Shown here: in pieces, positions 1-10,870 of the stretch
Layout: each line of letters opens with the position of its first letter
Numbering within the stretch: the first letter of the stretch is position 1
Assembly: GCA_022385755.1 (NCBI GenBank)
Contig: MU278369.1
Location: 1-64,000, forward strand
DNA: 64,000 nt
Source of the DNA: Trametopsis cervina
Taxonomy: Eukaryota > Basidiomycota > Agaricomycetes > Polyporales > Irpicaceae
Direction: 5' to 3'
Program-made: the position numbers and the translations under genes
The notes under the pieces: generated by a model
Database searches by the model: none
The model's input: only the letters and a program-made list of their open reading frames with translations
What the model was told of the DNA's origin: nothing

Positions 1-1703
1 TTGAGATTAGAGTAATCCCTACACGTCACGTGACCAGTCTCCGTGACATTCGGCATACGTGCTGGAGGGTCAGAAGAAGATGAATAATCTGACAAACCAT
101 CCGCAATGAAGTCCTGATCGACATCAGAATCATCTCCACCACGTTCCTCTGCCTCACACTGCATAGCAAAGGCATGCAGTCCAATACACGCAGCAATCCA
201 GTACGTCGCAAACTTGTGTGACCGTTCATCTCTAATGTTCACCCGCAGTCCTTTGAGTGATTGGAATCGTCCCTTTAGAAACCCGATAGCATGTTCGGAT
301 CGAATTCGCACCATTGAAACGTGCATGTTGAATTTCTCGTTGTCCGGTAGATCTCGCTCAGGCTTTTTATAGGGAGCAACAACCCAAGTTGAGATCTGTT
401 GGCTACAGTGAGGAGATACTCTGTTTGACCAACTTGCTAACCTACTGGATATGCGGAGTCTGCCCACACAAACTCGTTCTCATCTAAGAGGTCTGCATGG
501 TTCTGTGCGGTTCGGGTTTGCTCCCAAGCTGTAGCGTCGTGAGTACTGCCGGTATGACCATATGCAAAGTCCACGATGCGAAGATTGGGCAGTGATACGA
601 TCTAGATCATGTTGATCATGTTAATCTGTAGTGCGTTGTAAAGTTGTGAAGCTGTCTACATACCTGGACATTGAGCGAGTACTGGGACTTGCGATCGAAA
701 TAGCTTTCCCCGTACCAGTAAGGGCGAGCATATATGGGCACCAAGGTCCCGTCAACGAGAAGCCACCATGGCGCCATGACCGGCACGAGTGTTGATGCAC
801 CCACTTCTTTGCCTCTTTCTTCTCGTCAGGTGTGGGATACCGAACAGCAGCTTGCATAAATGTAGGCCGGAGAACAGCTGTCATGACACGCCGAGTAACA
901 AGAATGACTGTACCAACCGAGACTCCTGCCCAGTTGGCAACGTCTTGTACAGTGACACCATTACCATTACGGCCAAACCGATAGAGCGCGATTGCAAGTT
1001 GTGAGTCTACAGCCATTTGAGGATTGTGTGAGTTGTTGGAAAAGACCAGATCACCTCGTAGTGCCTCGACGATGCGGTCAAAAGTAGTAGGAGACACTCG
1101 AAGTTGTTCCCGGAAATGATCTGGACGTTGCTGCTTTAACGTATGCAGAACATGAGGAAGATATGCGGGGCCTCGTGGCAAGGCCTTGCGGGGACGTTGA
1201 TATCGGTTCTTGTATGCATCCCTCACTGCTTCGCCTACACGGTGTCCCAGTGATGGCCCATCGAAGTCTGAGTCTGACTCGAGACTGGTGCTGCCAGGGT
1301 CTTCATCATCTGCTTCATTGCCAGAGTCGGACTCAGAGCTTTCGCTATCAAGGCCATCTTCATTAGCTATGTCCTCCGAGGTGTCGCCAGAAGTAGATCC
1401 AGAGAGATTCGAGAACAAGTCTTCGAGATTGAAGAGGCTGCTTGCATCGTCAGAGGGAGTGTTTGAGTTGAGACTCCCAGTGGTGCTAAAAGAAGTGCTT
1501 GACTTGTCGGAGGTGGAACCATGGCTGGAGCTCGAGCAGGTGGTATCTGAAGCCGACTCAGAGCTGAAGAAGGCCGTCGAGCGTGCATGAGACTTGTACA
1601 AATGACGGCGGTACTGCATGCGAAGGGTATGAGCCTGCTTCCATCGAACATAGACTGTAAGGAGTCTTCGGACACTGGCTTGGCGATGGGTATAGCGCGG
1701 CAT
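1..1703 (-). mobile_element. PIF/Harbinger-type DDE transposase gene, frame-broken, left edge cut
   Basis: The predicted product starts at 1703 with a Ser/Asp-rich N-terminal region. A helix-turn-helix-like segment follows (LYRFGRNGNGVTVQDVANWAG), then a DDE nuclease of the Harbinger kind. The three acidic motifs are readable: LLVDGTLVPIYARPYWYGES (first Asp, near 760), an exon with VDFAYGHTGSTHDATAWE (second Asp, near 550), and RIRSEHAIGFLKGRFQSLKG (Glu, near 280). Exons are about 1703-664, 601-446 and 395-1, and reading is still open at position 1. Near 764-775 the frame shifts by one base between WRHG and WLLVDG, so this copy cannot make a full transposase without correction. No partner Myb-like gene or terminal inverted repeat could be identified, because one end lies outside the window. 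Family assignment is firm; activity is unlikely. Confidence 0.88.
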
Positions 1704-2090
1704 GTTAAGCTCAGGTATAGTTACACAGTGTATTGTAGTAGGAGTAGTGTAGGTAACGAGAATCGACGCGCAGACCGGTCGTTCAAGGTGGGGCGCTCAA
1801 ACCTCTGATGGCGATTCCGGTCGATTCTTGTCCCAGAATCGGCGACGGAATCACACTCGGAATCGTGGATTCACGCAAGCTTTGAGTTCCCCTAATGTGT
1901 CCTACAAAGGCAGCTTACCGGCCACAAACGGGAGCATAACAAGCACTACGATTTGCACAACAATAGCTGTAAAAGAATGGCAACACAAAGGAATGATACC
2001 GGTCGGTAAAGGTTAAATAAGGACGAACTGTGACCCAAGTTGATTAATGACAGACACTAGAAAAATATGGATTGATCGAATGACTCGGGG
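1704..2090. other. Intergenic, no gene seen
   Basis: This is the space between the transposase start and the end of the first membrane-protein gene. It may hold the transposon's right terminal repeat, but I could not pair it with a left end. Its last ~100 bases resemble those downstream of the next paralogue (4381-4477), so they belong to the duplicated unit. Confidence 0.5.
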
Positions 2091-3553
2091 TCAGTTACTG
2101 TGACTTCCTCTGAAGGTGGAGGAATACGCGGGTGGAAGCAGGATTGGTTCGTGAGTATTAGCGGCTTCGTCGAGCGACCCCCCGGCGAGACGTATGCCGG
2201 CGTCCGTATCGTGCATAGTCACACGAGACGGAGTTACAGCTGGTGAACGTGTAGCACCGTCAAAACCATGCGCAGACACTGGCAGGGTTATACGATCGGA
2301 CCCATCCGACTCTTCCCCTTCGATACCTGCCGCCTTTTCAGCGATAGAATATACTGAGCTTTCTGTAGAAGCTGCGTGCAGTGCGGATGCCGGACCTCGC
2401 TCAAGCATGAATACAGCGGAATGCGGGATCGGACCATCGTCTGCAAACATGTCCGCTTCACATCGAGGATCTCAACATCAGACTACCAAAAGAATCCGGG
2501 AGATATAACTCACAGATGACTGGTCTGCGGCCATCGAATGGCCTGACGATAGCTCTTTGAGACCTACGTCGCTTTATCTTCAGAAAGAACATTATTCCAA
2601 TAGCAGCAAGCAGCACAGCGATCCCTATCACCAAACCGGCCGCAATATATGGCGTCTTGGTAGATTTGTGCACAGGGTCGCTCGCGTCAGACGGAGCGGG
2701 CTCATCAACGCTGCTTGCGCCAGTTCCGGTGAGCGGGAGTGTCAAGGACCCAGCGCCGCTCGGACCATCGACAGAGGCAAACGCCGAAGACGTGGGAGAT
2801 GCAGCCGACACCCGTGAATCTTCAGAGGGCGATGGTTGCTCCGAGATAGAGAAGGGGATGGCAGAGGCTACAGCAGAAGATTGTGGTGACGCAGATGCCT
2901 GTGCTGCCTCGAACGTGACCTTAGCGGGTGTACTTGCGGTCGGTTCAGCGGAGGATACGGGCGCAGCCGCAGTAGCAGGAGCCTTCGGAGGGACGGGCAC
3001 AGCATTCGGGTTGATCTGCATAAAGTCAAAGAAATACATGGCATCGTCGGTATTGACGCGCTTGATGATAAGTGTGTGCTGGGTTGCATCGAGGTTGTCC
3101 GCCGAAAAAAACAGGACATTCGTCAAAGGATCGTCTCCGGGAACTTGGGGCGCTGTGAACGTCACTGGCGTGGAATCGTCGAGTTGATATGTTGTAACTG
3201 GTGCTCCATAAATCGCTGTCACGCCTACGGGACCATACACTGCGATAGAAGACCCTATCACGGCACGGTGAGCATAGAGCCATGCATATGAGAGCAAGGT
3301 CTCTACCAGTGAACCGGTAAGTAATAGAGGTCTGTGAGAGCCTGGTGAAGTGGAATGTTCTGCGAGTGCTATCAGTACGAACCTGTGTAGTTCGGGAAGG
3401 CGCGAAACGAGCGTACCCATTGTAGGCGGGCGTCCACTTGTTCAGACCCCATTGACCCCCATATATGATATCTGGTTCTGTGTCATCGACGTACATTAGA
3501 GCCCCACGGGAGACGTGCTGCCGGCGACGGCCGTTATGTTGATGTTCTGCCAT
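2091..3553 (-). CDS. Single-pass membrane protein with PPAYS tail (paralogue A)
   Basis: Exons 3553-3417, 3368-3307, 3254-2514 and 2455-2091 give 434 residues. The first ~220 residues form an extracellular-type beta domain. It starts with YVDDTEPDIIYGG, runs through FTGSSIAVYGPVGVTAIYG and ends in TLIIKRVNTDDAMYFFDFMQ. A long Ser/Ala/Pro-rich stalk follows, then one membrane helix (YIAAGLVIGIAVLLAAIGIMF) and a basic stop-transfer stretch (KIKRRR). The cytoplasmic tail ends in LPPAYSSTFRGSHSN. This layout is common in agaricomycete proteins of unknown role. The PPxY tail is the type of motif bound by WW domains such as those of Rsp5/Nedd4 ligases. No conventional signal peptide is seen at the chosen start. 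Splice sites were fixed by alignment with paralogues B and C, which share intron positions and phases. The function (cell-surface sensor or adhesion) is inference. Confidence 0.85.
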
Positions 3554-4477
3554 CCTCGACCTCGGCACACAAACGACAAACGAGTGGAAGGGAGGGAAGA
3601 CCCACGACAATGAAGGGAGAAAACTGAAAGGATACCCGCACTCCTGAACAAATGTCTTATGTCTGAATCGACTCCTGGTTTCATTGGGGGCGCGCTGTCA
3701 TGACTTTGATGTTGAGCGAGGCGCCGAGTGTCGTTGGTTCATGAGCTAGACTCGGGATGGTGAGGACATGAAGAGCACAAAAGCTCATTGATGCTTACAT
3801 TGCAGTGTATCCGATTTCCGCAAGGCTGTCTGTTGCCGCCTGCAGTGCCCTTGTCAAGAACCGACGTCTCTTTGTGGCGCCCACCGAGCAACTGCAGCGT
3901 TCGCCTTGTGATATTAAGCAGGATTTGAGAGGAAGGTAACCTGAGTAAGTATAATAAATATGCAAATTTGAGGCCGCGCGACCTACGCAGTATATTTAGG
4001 TCGTTAGAACCTTTCAACAAACGACGTGCAATGGCAGATAGGCGGGCTCGGGGTCTGCTAGTCCCCTACTCAGACATTCGATCGGATGATGCGTTCGAAG
4101 GCAGCTTTCCTTTAGAAACAGGATATTTCAGACAGAAGACAATATACCTTGAGAAAGCTGTACGACCTCGTCGCCTCCGCATGTGAGTATTCGGAGAGAC
4201 GACGAGAGTTACTAAAAACGTGCGAACGCCTGTTGCGGACTGATACGGACGCACTTCGGCGCTTGTGAAATTCCACTTCGTCTCGCAAAGGTTGCTTATC
4301 GGCCACGAATCATATGATAGAAAGCACAAGCATGTGCACGCGAATGATTCAAAACGAATGACGATAAAAAGGAAAGACATCGGTACGCAAAGGTTAAATG
4401 GAAAACAAACTGTAAGACGAGTGATCAATGACAAACAAAATAAGGATCGATCTGCGCGGCTCGAAGTTAAGGATAGG
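3554..4477. other. Intergenic between paralogues A and B
   Basis: Positions 3554-3680 (the upstream side of paralogue A) resemble the region upstream of paralogue B (5924-6050). Positions 4380-4477 resemble the region downstream of paralogue A. The duplicated unit therefore includes promoter and 3' sequence. No further gene is supported in the middle. Confidence 0.6.
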
Positions 4478-5923
4478 TCAGTTGCGCTCTCCTCCAAAGG
4501 TAGAGGAATACGCAGGAGGAAGCAACACAGGCTCGTCATTGTCAGCGTCTTCGTTGAGTGGTCCTCCGCCAAGACGTATACCAGCATCCGTATCGTGCAC
4601 AGGCATGGTCATACGAGGTAGAGTCGGTGGGGGAGTAGTATCGTATAAATCCTGCGCACTGGTCGGCGAGCTGGTATGACGAGATGCAGTTGACTCTTCA
4701 ACACCTCCTGCCTTTCCGAAGCTAGAGTATACGTCTTCTATAGAAGCACCGCCCAGTGCAGATGCTGGACTTCGCTCAATCATACACGTGGCGGAATCAG
4801 GACTCGGGCCGTCCGTGTCTGCATGCAGATCCGCTACACATCGAGGATGTCAATGTAAGACCAACAAACAAATGTGAACACCGTCACTTACAGCTAGAGA
4901 GTCTGCGGCCATCGAATGGCTGCACGATTGATTTATACGACCGATGTCGCTTCATCCTCAGCACGCAATACAGTATGCCAGCAGCAGCAAGCAGCGCTAC
5001 GACCCCTATCACCACACCAGCAGCAATATATGGCGTTGTGGTCGATTTGTGTGGAGGCGCACTCGCGCTGGACGGAGTGGGGTCATTATTGCTGCTTGCA
5101 CCGGTTCCAGTGAGCGAGAGTGATAGGAATCCAGCAACACTTGTACTATCTGTAGGCGCGAACGGTAGCGATGCGGATGCTGTAGTTGATACCCGTAGCT
5201 CTTCGGAGGAGGATGGTTGCCCTGAGATGGAGAGGGGAATAGCAGAGGCTACAGCGGGAGATTGAGATGATGCAGAAGCCTGTGGTGCCGCCAACGTAAT
5301 CCCAGCGGGCGTGCTTGTGGCAGCGGAGGGCACGGGCGCGGCGATAGAGGTCCTCAGAGGAACGGACAGAGGATCAGGGCCAATCTGCATGAAATCAAAA
5401 AAGTACATGGCATCGTCCGTGCTGACACGTTTGATGGTGAGAGTGTGCTGGGCTGCGTCGAGGTTGTCTGTCGAGAAGAATAATACATTCGTTAATGTAT
5501 CATTTCCGGGAACTAGGGGCGCTGTGAAGGACACAGGCGCGGCATCGTCGAGCTGATACGTAGTAATTGGCGTTCCGTAGACTGCTGTTACGCCTACAGG
5601 ACCATACACTGCGATAGAAGAGCCTGTTGTGACATGCTAAGTATAGAAGTATACAATCAGGGGACGGAATATTTACCAGTGAATCGGTAGGTAATAGAGG
5701 TCATTGAGAGCCTAGTAAAGTGTAAAGTTCTGCAAATGCTATCAGTATAAAACCCGTTTGCATCAGGCAGACGCAAAGGAGCATACCCGTTATACGCAGG
5801 CGACCAGTTTTTTAGGCCCCAATTACCACCATATATGATGATTGGGTCCGTGTCATCGACGTTTGTTACAACTTGACGGGTTCCGTGCTGCCGAAGACGA
5901 CCGTTATGTCTATGCTCTTCCAT
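4478..5923 (-). CDS. Single-pass membrane protein with PPAYS tail (paralogue B)
   Basis: Exons 5923-5787, 5738-5677, 5623-4892 and 4833-4478 give 428 residues. It has the same layout as paralogue A: NVDDTDPIIIYGG, FTGSSIAVYGPVGVTAVYG, HTLTIKRVSTDDAMYFFDFM, a Ser/Thr/Ala stalk, one membrane helix (YIAAGVVIGVVALLAAAGIL), a basic RMKRHR stretch and the tail LPPAYSSTFGGERN. Exons 1 and 2 are the same length as in A (137 and 62 nt), which supports both models. Identity is high in the head domain and at the tail and lower in the stalk. This fits a tandem duplication followed by relaxed constraint on the stalk. The exact role is unknown. Its end is about 0.9 kb beyond the start of A, on the same strand. 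Confidence 0.85.
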
Positions 5924-7409
5924 CCTTAGCCTTCACACACACACAAACGCAGGACAAACGGGTGGCAGGGGTACACGGCCACGTTAGTGAAAGGGAGAAA
6001 TTGAAAGGATGCGCACACTCGAAGAGACGTCTTATGACTGTATCAACTCCTCAGAAGGGGTCGTGATATCATGATACATGCCACAGAAGACACAAAACGT
6101 ATCTTTGTTATGTCAAGCAGACCTGGAAGCAAATGCGAGTCTTGACATTGACATACGGAGATGGGTGACCTTGGGAGTTTGATGGTAAGTGGCTGATGAA
6201 CTGAGACACTGAGCGTCGTTTGATCATGTGCCATGACGGTAGGACTGGCACTGAGGACATAATGTCCAATGAATTCTATTCGTGTGTGGCTGCTGAATGG
6301 CCGTGGTACCTGGTATGACCTAATGCAATAACATAATTGATGTGAAAGCAAAGCGGGAAGGTAGGAAGCGAACTCATCGTCGGGAAGGTAGCTGCTCGAA
6401 ACTGTGGAGTGCCCGGGGGCGAGAGATATGCGAGTGGAACCCCATTCAAAGCAAGGACTTCTCAGTGAGACCACCAATTTACTGAGATTGCACCGGCCGA
6501 GAGCAATGGAGCTTTCCATCTCAGTAGCCTGACGCGCCTTTAACCATAGAACCAGGCGATGAAGAGGGTGAGCTAAATGTGGTCGAGAAATGCGATCTGT
6601 TGGTGGTGCTACTCAAAGGATCCGTGTGATTGTACGGGATCAATGAATACGGCTGGGAGGCTGTAAAGAGGTCAGCTAAGCGTACCCAGCCACTCCATCA
6701 AATGGAACAGATACCTGTGTAGACCACAAGATGGTTATCAATCATATCGACTGTTGACTGCACGCTTTTTGACGTGTCAGTATATCAAAATATTTGGAAT
6801 GTAGCGAGTTCCCTCCAACGGAAAGTGATCGGATCTGAGGAGCTAGCGCAATTATTGCAAGTAGCTGATGATCATATGGCACATGAATGCTACTTTTCAA
6901 TCCGGGTCCAACGACAGGCAGACCTTTTGCACCGCTGTCTGGAGTATGTGTGAAGACCGAGTGATATATTGTGCGTGACTCCGATGCTGGAGCTCGCGAT
7001 GAACGAGCTGTTGAGAAGAGTTATGCAGTCGAATACATGATATAATAGCTGACATACTGTAGTGCTATCGCCATGGGCGTCCGGAAGGCTGAGCTTAAGA
7101 GATGGCGGCCATCTTGAGGATGTGATCCGAATGAGGACCAGGATTTCCTCGGCGTGTGAGATCCATTCAAATTACGAAGGTCAACGTACTTGTCTTTGAA
7201 CTGCAGTCGATACCCTCGTCTCACTGAACCGAAAGAAGTGGTAAAGCACCCTGTTCAGAGAAGTGTCAGGTATGTTGTACACCATCGAGCAAAGAGAGTG
7301 ATGCTTACCTTGCAATATGTCAACTGGCCTCCATGACATTCACCCCAAAGTTCGCCGATCAATGGCGTGCATTGTGGATTCAGGGGTGTTGTGAGCCTCA
7401 GCAACTATG
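5924..7409. other. Intergenic, no convincing gene
   Basis: The first ~130 bases match the region upstream of paralogue A. The rest contains only short open frames with no recognisable motif. Confidence 0.5.
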
Positions 7410-7613
7410 ATATCGTTGGGAACCTAGTGAAGTGTAATGTCCTGCAGAGAATATCAGTAGAGACCCCAGCGTGCATCAGGAAGACACAACGGAGCACACC
7501 CATTGTACTCAGGCCTCCATGTCTTCAGCCCCTTGTAGCACATACATGATATTTAGCTCCGTGCCATCGATGTTCGTTAGAGCCTAACGGGAGGCGCGAC
7601 GACGCTCTGCCAT
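7410..7613 (-). pseudogene. Decayed 5' part of a fourth PPAYS-family membrane gene
   Basis: Read on the minus strand from 7613, the sequence follows exon 1 of paralogue A: MAERRRASR, then a stop codon at codon 10. Beyond it come recognisable decayed equivalents of NVDDTEPDIIYGGQWG and AYNGYA, out of frame. Near 7470-7410 lies a relic of the second exon (an intron end CTGATA, then bases equivalent to RTLHFTR). The upstream flank to about 7740 also resembles the upstream flanks of A and B. The membrane helix and tail were not found. Only promoter, exon 1 and exon 2 remain, so this is a truncated dead copy. Confidence 0.75.
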
Positions 7614-7740
7614 CCCCAGCCTTTATACAAAACCGACAAGCAAGTGGGGAGGATACGAGGATCATGCCCGCGAAGGGGGCGAAACCACACTTCGTATGCC
7701 TGCATCGACTCCAAGCTTGAAAGGGGCTACTCACCTCGCG

Positions 7741-8102
7741 CGAACATCTTCAGAAAGCGCGGAGAGTGTGCCCGTAGGCAATGCACGCTGCAAGACTGGT
7801 GATATGATATATGGATTGGTGCAAATATCGCAAAGCTGCGAACAATCCGAGGTGAGATGGCGCACATGCGCCCAAGTCCACTGTATCATACGCTCGGATC
7901 CGGAGACCTAGAGACTTGGAATTTAGTATAGTTTACGTATATTTGATTTGTGTATCTGGACATGGGAACCGCCCATGCAGAAACGACGTGGATAGGTTAA
8001 CTCACGACAAAGAGATGGGCATGATCAACACGCAGCAACGAGTGACAGTCACGACAGACAGGATCATCGATCTCAGGAAACCAGCTTCTACTCATTTGCC
8101 AT
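7741..8102. other. Intergenic, nothing seen
   Basis: This is short spacer between the decayed copy and the end of paralogue C. No motif or repeat was recognised. Confidence 0.4.
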
Positions 8103-9479
8103 TTACCGATAGTAGGAATATGCAGGTGGTACATCTTGGAGATCCGGCGGTCCACCTGATATACGTATTCCGCCGTCAAGACTCTGCCGAGGATACAGGA
8201 ATGGGAAGTCGCGTAGCCCCCCATCGCCGTACCGCGCCATGTGTGGAGCACAACCCATGGGTGCGGGCGATATTTCGTTTCGTAAGGGTGAAGAGCTGAA
8301 CAGTGCAGAAATGCGGGCCCCGAGACTGGCCCTGTTAGACGGAACTGTGCTCGTGTACGACATATGGGCGCGATGCGCCATTGGCAATGTTAAAGGTCGC
8401 AAATGGGGCGAGTGAGGAAGAGGAGAGCAATCTGGAACAAGCTGGGTCAATTTGCAGTATAAATCAAGGCAAGCATGACTCTTACCTCGAGGAACCTCCA
8501 GATAGGTATCAATCCTAAGAGCCTCGTTTTCACGGTGACGACGGACGCATATATATATGCCAAAAGCCATAGCAGCTAGGACACCTAAGATACCGATGAT
8601 AATCCCTGCAATGGAGGCCGGCTGTCGTAAAAGTGAGCCAGCCCCATTGTTGTTGTCTGGTATGAAGGAGGCCGGGGTCGCAGCACTTTCTGTTGTGGCA
8701 AGAGTAGTCGTACTGGAGCTGCTAGTTTCAGCGGGGATGGTTGTTGGTGCGCCAAAAGATGTTACGCCAAAAGACGGTACGTCAGAAGATGACTGAGAGG
8801 GGACAGATGTAGCAAAAGATGACTGAGAGGGCACAGATGTGGCAAAAGATGGCTGAGAGGGGACAGATGTGGCAAAAGTGAGAGTGGGCGCGTCTGATGT
8901 GACATCGGGTGTGAGAGCACTTGTGAAGGAGAATGCGGCGTTGGGCATCGAGAAAAGACCGTGCGAGGAAGTCGTATTCTGGGCGAAGACGAAGTAGTCC
9001 AGCCAGTAAAATCCGCTATTCGGTCGTATGGTAATTGTCAGGTTATGTTCGCCGTCAGGAATCGGAGGTGATGTAAAGAACGGTTGGTGATAGAGCGCAT
9101 TGCCTGGGTTATTAGCAGCTATGTAGATAACTTCTGGATTATTGTCTAGGAAGTAAGATGTCTGGGGGACGCCATCTCCAGCTGAAGGACCTATTGTGCC
9201 GTATACTTGAATGGAAGTCCCTAGGTGAAAATGGGCGTTAGTCTTGATGATGCCACGTTTCGACAGGGCAGAGCAACACACCATGGAACGTAAGGCTAAC
9301 CGACGCTCCTGCCGATGAGCTTCCATGCGTAGTTCTATATCGTACATGAGATTTGGCAAACCAATGAGAGAAGCGGAGCACGCTTACGAGTTGTACTCAT
9401 TTGCATTACCGCTTGGCGTCCAAGAGCCCGTATATGCTAGTATAGGCGTGTCCGCGTCATCAACGAGAATATTAGACAT
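8103..9479 (-). CDS. Single-pass membrane protein with PPAYS tail (paralogue C)
   Basis: Exons 9479-9388, 9334-9282, 9220-8486 and 8431-8103 give 402 residues. The start MSNILVDDADTPILAYTGSW leads into TTHGSSSAGASVSLTFHG and TSIQVYGTIG, with splice phases matching paralogues A and B. The head domain ends at FYWLDYFVFAQN. A Ser/Thr stalk follows, containing near-perfect 11-residue repeats (FATSVPSQxS, about 8790-8890). Then come one membrane helix (SIAGIIIGILGVLAAMAFGIYI), a basic VRRHR stretch and a tail ending DVPPAYSYYR. The last intron (8485-8432) is 54 nt with no in-frame stop, so retaining it would add 18 residues. This copy is much more diverged than A and B are from each other. The role is unknown; a surface sensor with a WW-binding tail is a reasonable guess. 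Confidence 0.85.
8787..8889 (-). repeat. 33-bp tandem repeat in the stalk of paralogue C
   Basis: Three units of about 33 bp, each reading (T/S)FATSVPSQ(P/S)S, lie in the Ser/Thr-rich stalk. Such repeats are prone to length change. Confidence 0.8.
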
Positions 9480-10870
9480 GAGAAGGAAGGAAAAACGAGC
9501 GGCAACGAAGAGAACGTAGAGGGCGGTCACTGGCGCGAATTGGATCCTAGGAAGGCCTTTTATGTCGGTGACGGCAATATGTCAATAGCGGACACTGCCA
9601 TAAAATTGGGAAAACTGGCAACACTGGTGGAAGCGTGTCTAGGCAACATAACGGGACTTGGAAAGAGATAGACAGCCGTCCCAGACACCATGAAGACACC
9701 ACTGTTGTATGTCGCGTGGGCCTGGTGATTGCCTAAGGTGCACGCCTCTTGAAGATCAGCCTAGTCTCCGGAGGCCGACGCAGATATCCTGATGTCTGTT
9801 TCCACTACGAAATCAAGCCTCAGTAGCGCGTTCCCGAAAGCATGGCAGCTCGTCACAGAGATCTTTATGATGTATATTCCGTGCATTCGGATGTCCACGA
9901 TGGTAGCGGTATTGCGGCGTTTAGGGGTGTTGAGGCTGAAAGGCGATACCACGTTGAAGATATCAGATTGCAGGCCCCGGGGCCATCTTCTGGAGTTCCA
10001 ATAAGGAAAGAGAAGTTTGATTCAGGATATCCAAACTGGCTCCCTCGAACTCAAATTCCGGGTTTGACACGAATAAAATGCGTCAAGAAGTTCCCGGCAT
10101 TATAGGTAAGTCGAAACGATGTAATAGTCATAATCGACAAATACTGACCGGAGTACTTGGGGTGAGACCATCTCCCGAGGATTGCAACTGCCATCTCTGT
10201 CGAAGATGTCATGCACATCTGCATTTCCATGCACAGGGTTCAGAACGTGGTCCTTGTATTACCTGCTGATGATTTAATTGTAGCGTCCAGCACGGATCGT
10301 ACTCATCATGGTACAAATGCCTGATGTAACCTTAATTAATCATCGCAACGCAGAGAACATACGCTGGGAATGTATGAGGGGGTTACGCGCTCGAGGGGTG
10401 AAACCAGCTCACCAGATCACCTAGCATGAAGGAATGAAGCGATGCGGTTACACGACTCTCATCTCAAAGGAATCTTTGCCATTGGAAGTGAAGGTACAGT
10501 AAAAAGTCGAGGAGAAGGGGTGCGTGTGAACATATTGTGTTGCCATCAACGGTCACGTTACTTGACACGGTTTGCTACAGTACTGCGCGCTCGTCAACCG
10601 GGCCAGCCGTTATGGGACACCCGCAAGATACGAACGGGCACGATGGTTCATTATACCTGGTCTGACATTGTTTGTAGACATTCATATAGTTCTATTACAT
10701 CTGAAAACCACAGAAAATACACAGTGGCACCTCCAAGAGGAAGACTGGCAGTGAATCGCTCACACCCCGCCTCAAAATGAGGTACCTAGATATAAAACAT
10801 GCGCCATGAACTACCCCTACAATCTCACCCATCAATCAGAAAGTTACATTGACATGAAGTGAAACACGAC
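9480..10870. other. Intergenic, no recognised gene
   Basis: This 1.4-kb region separates the start of paralogue C from the end of the F-box gene. Plus-strand open frames at 9761-10105 (up to 87 codons) show no motif and no convincing splice structure. It may contain a short unrecognised gene, but I cannot support one. Confidence 0.4.

Noticed and set aside
6043..6519. 158-codon minus-strand open frame upstream of paralogue B
   Set aside because: Composition and motifs do not suggest a protein, and part of it lies in the duplicated promoter flank.
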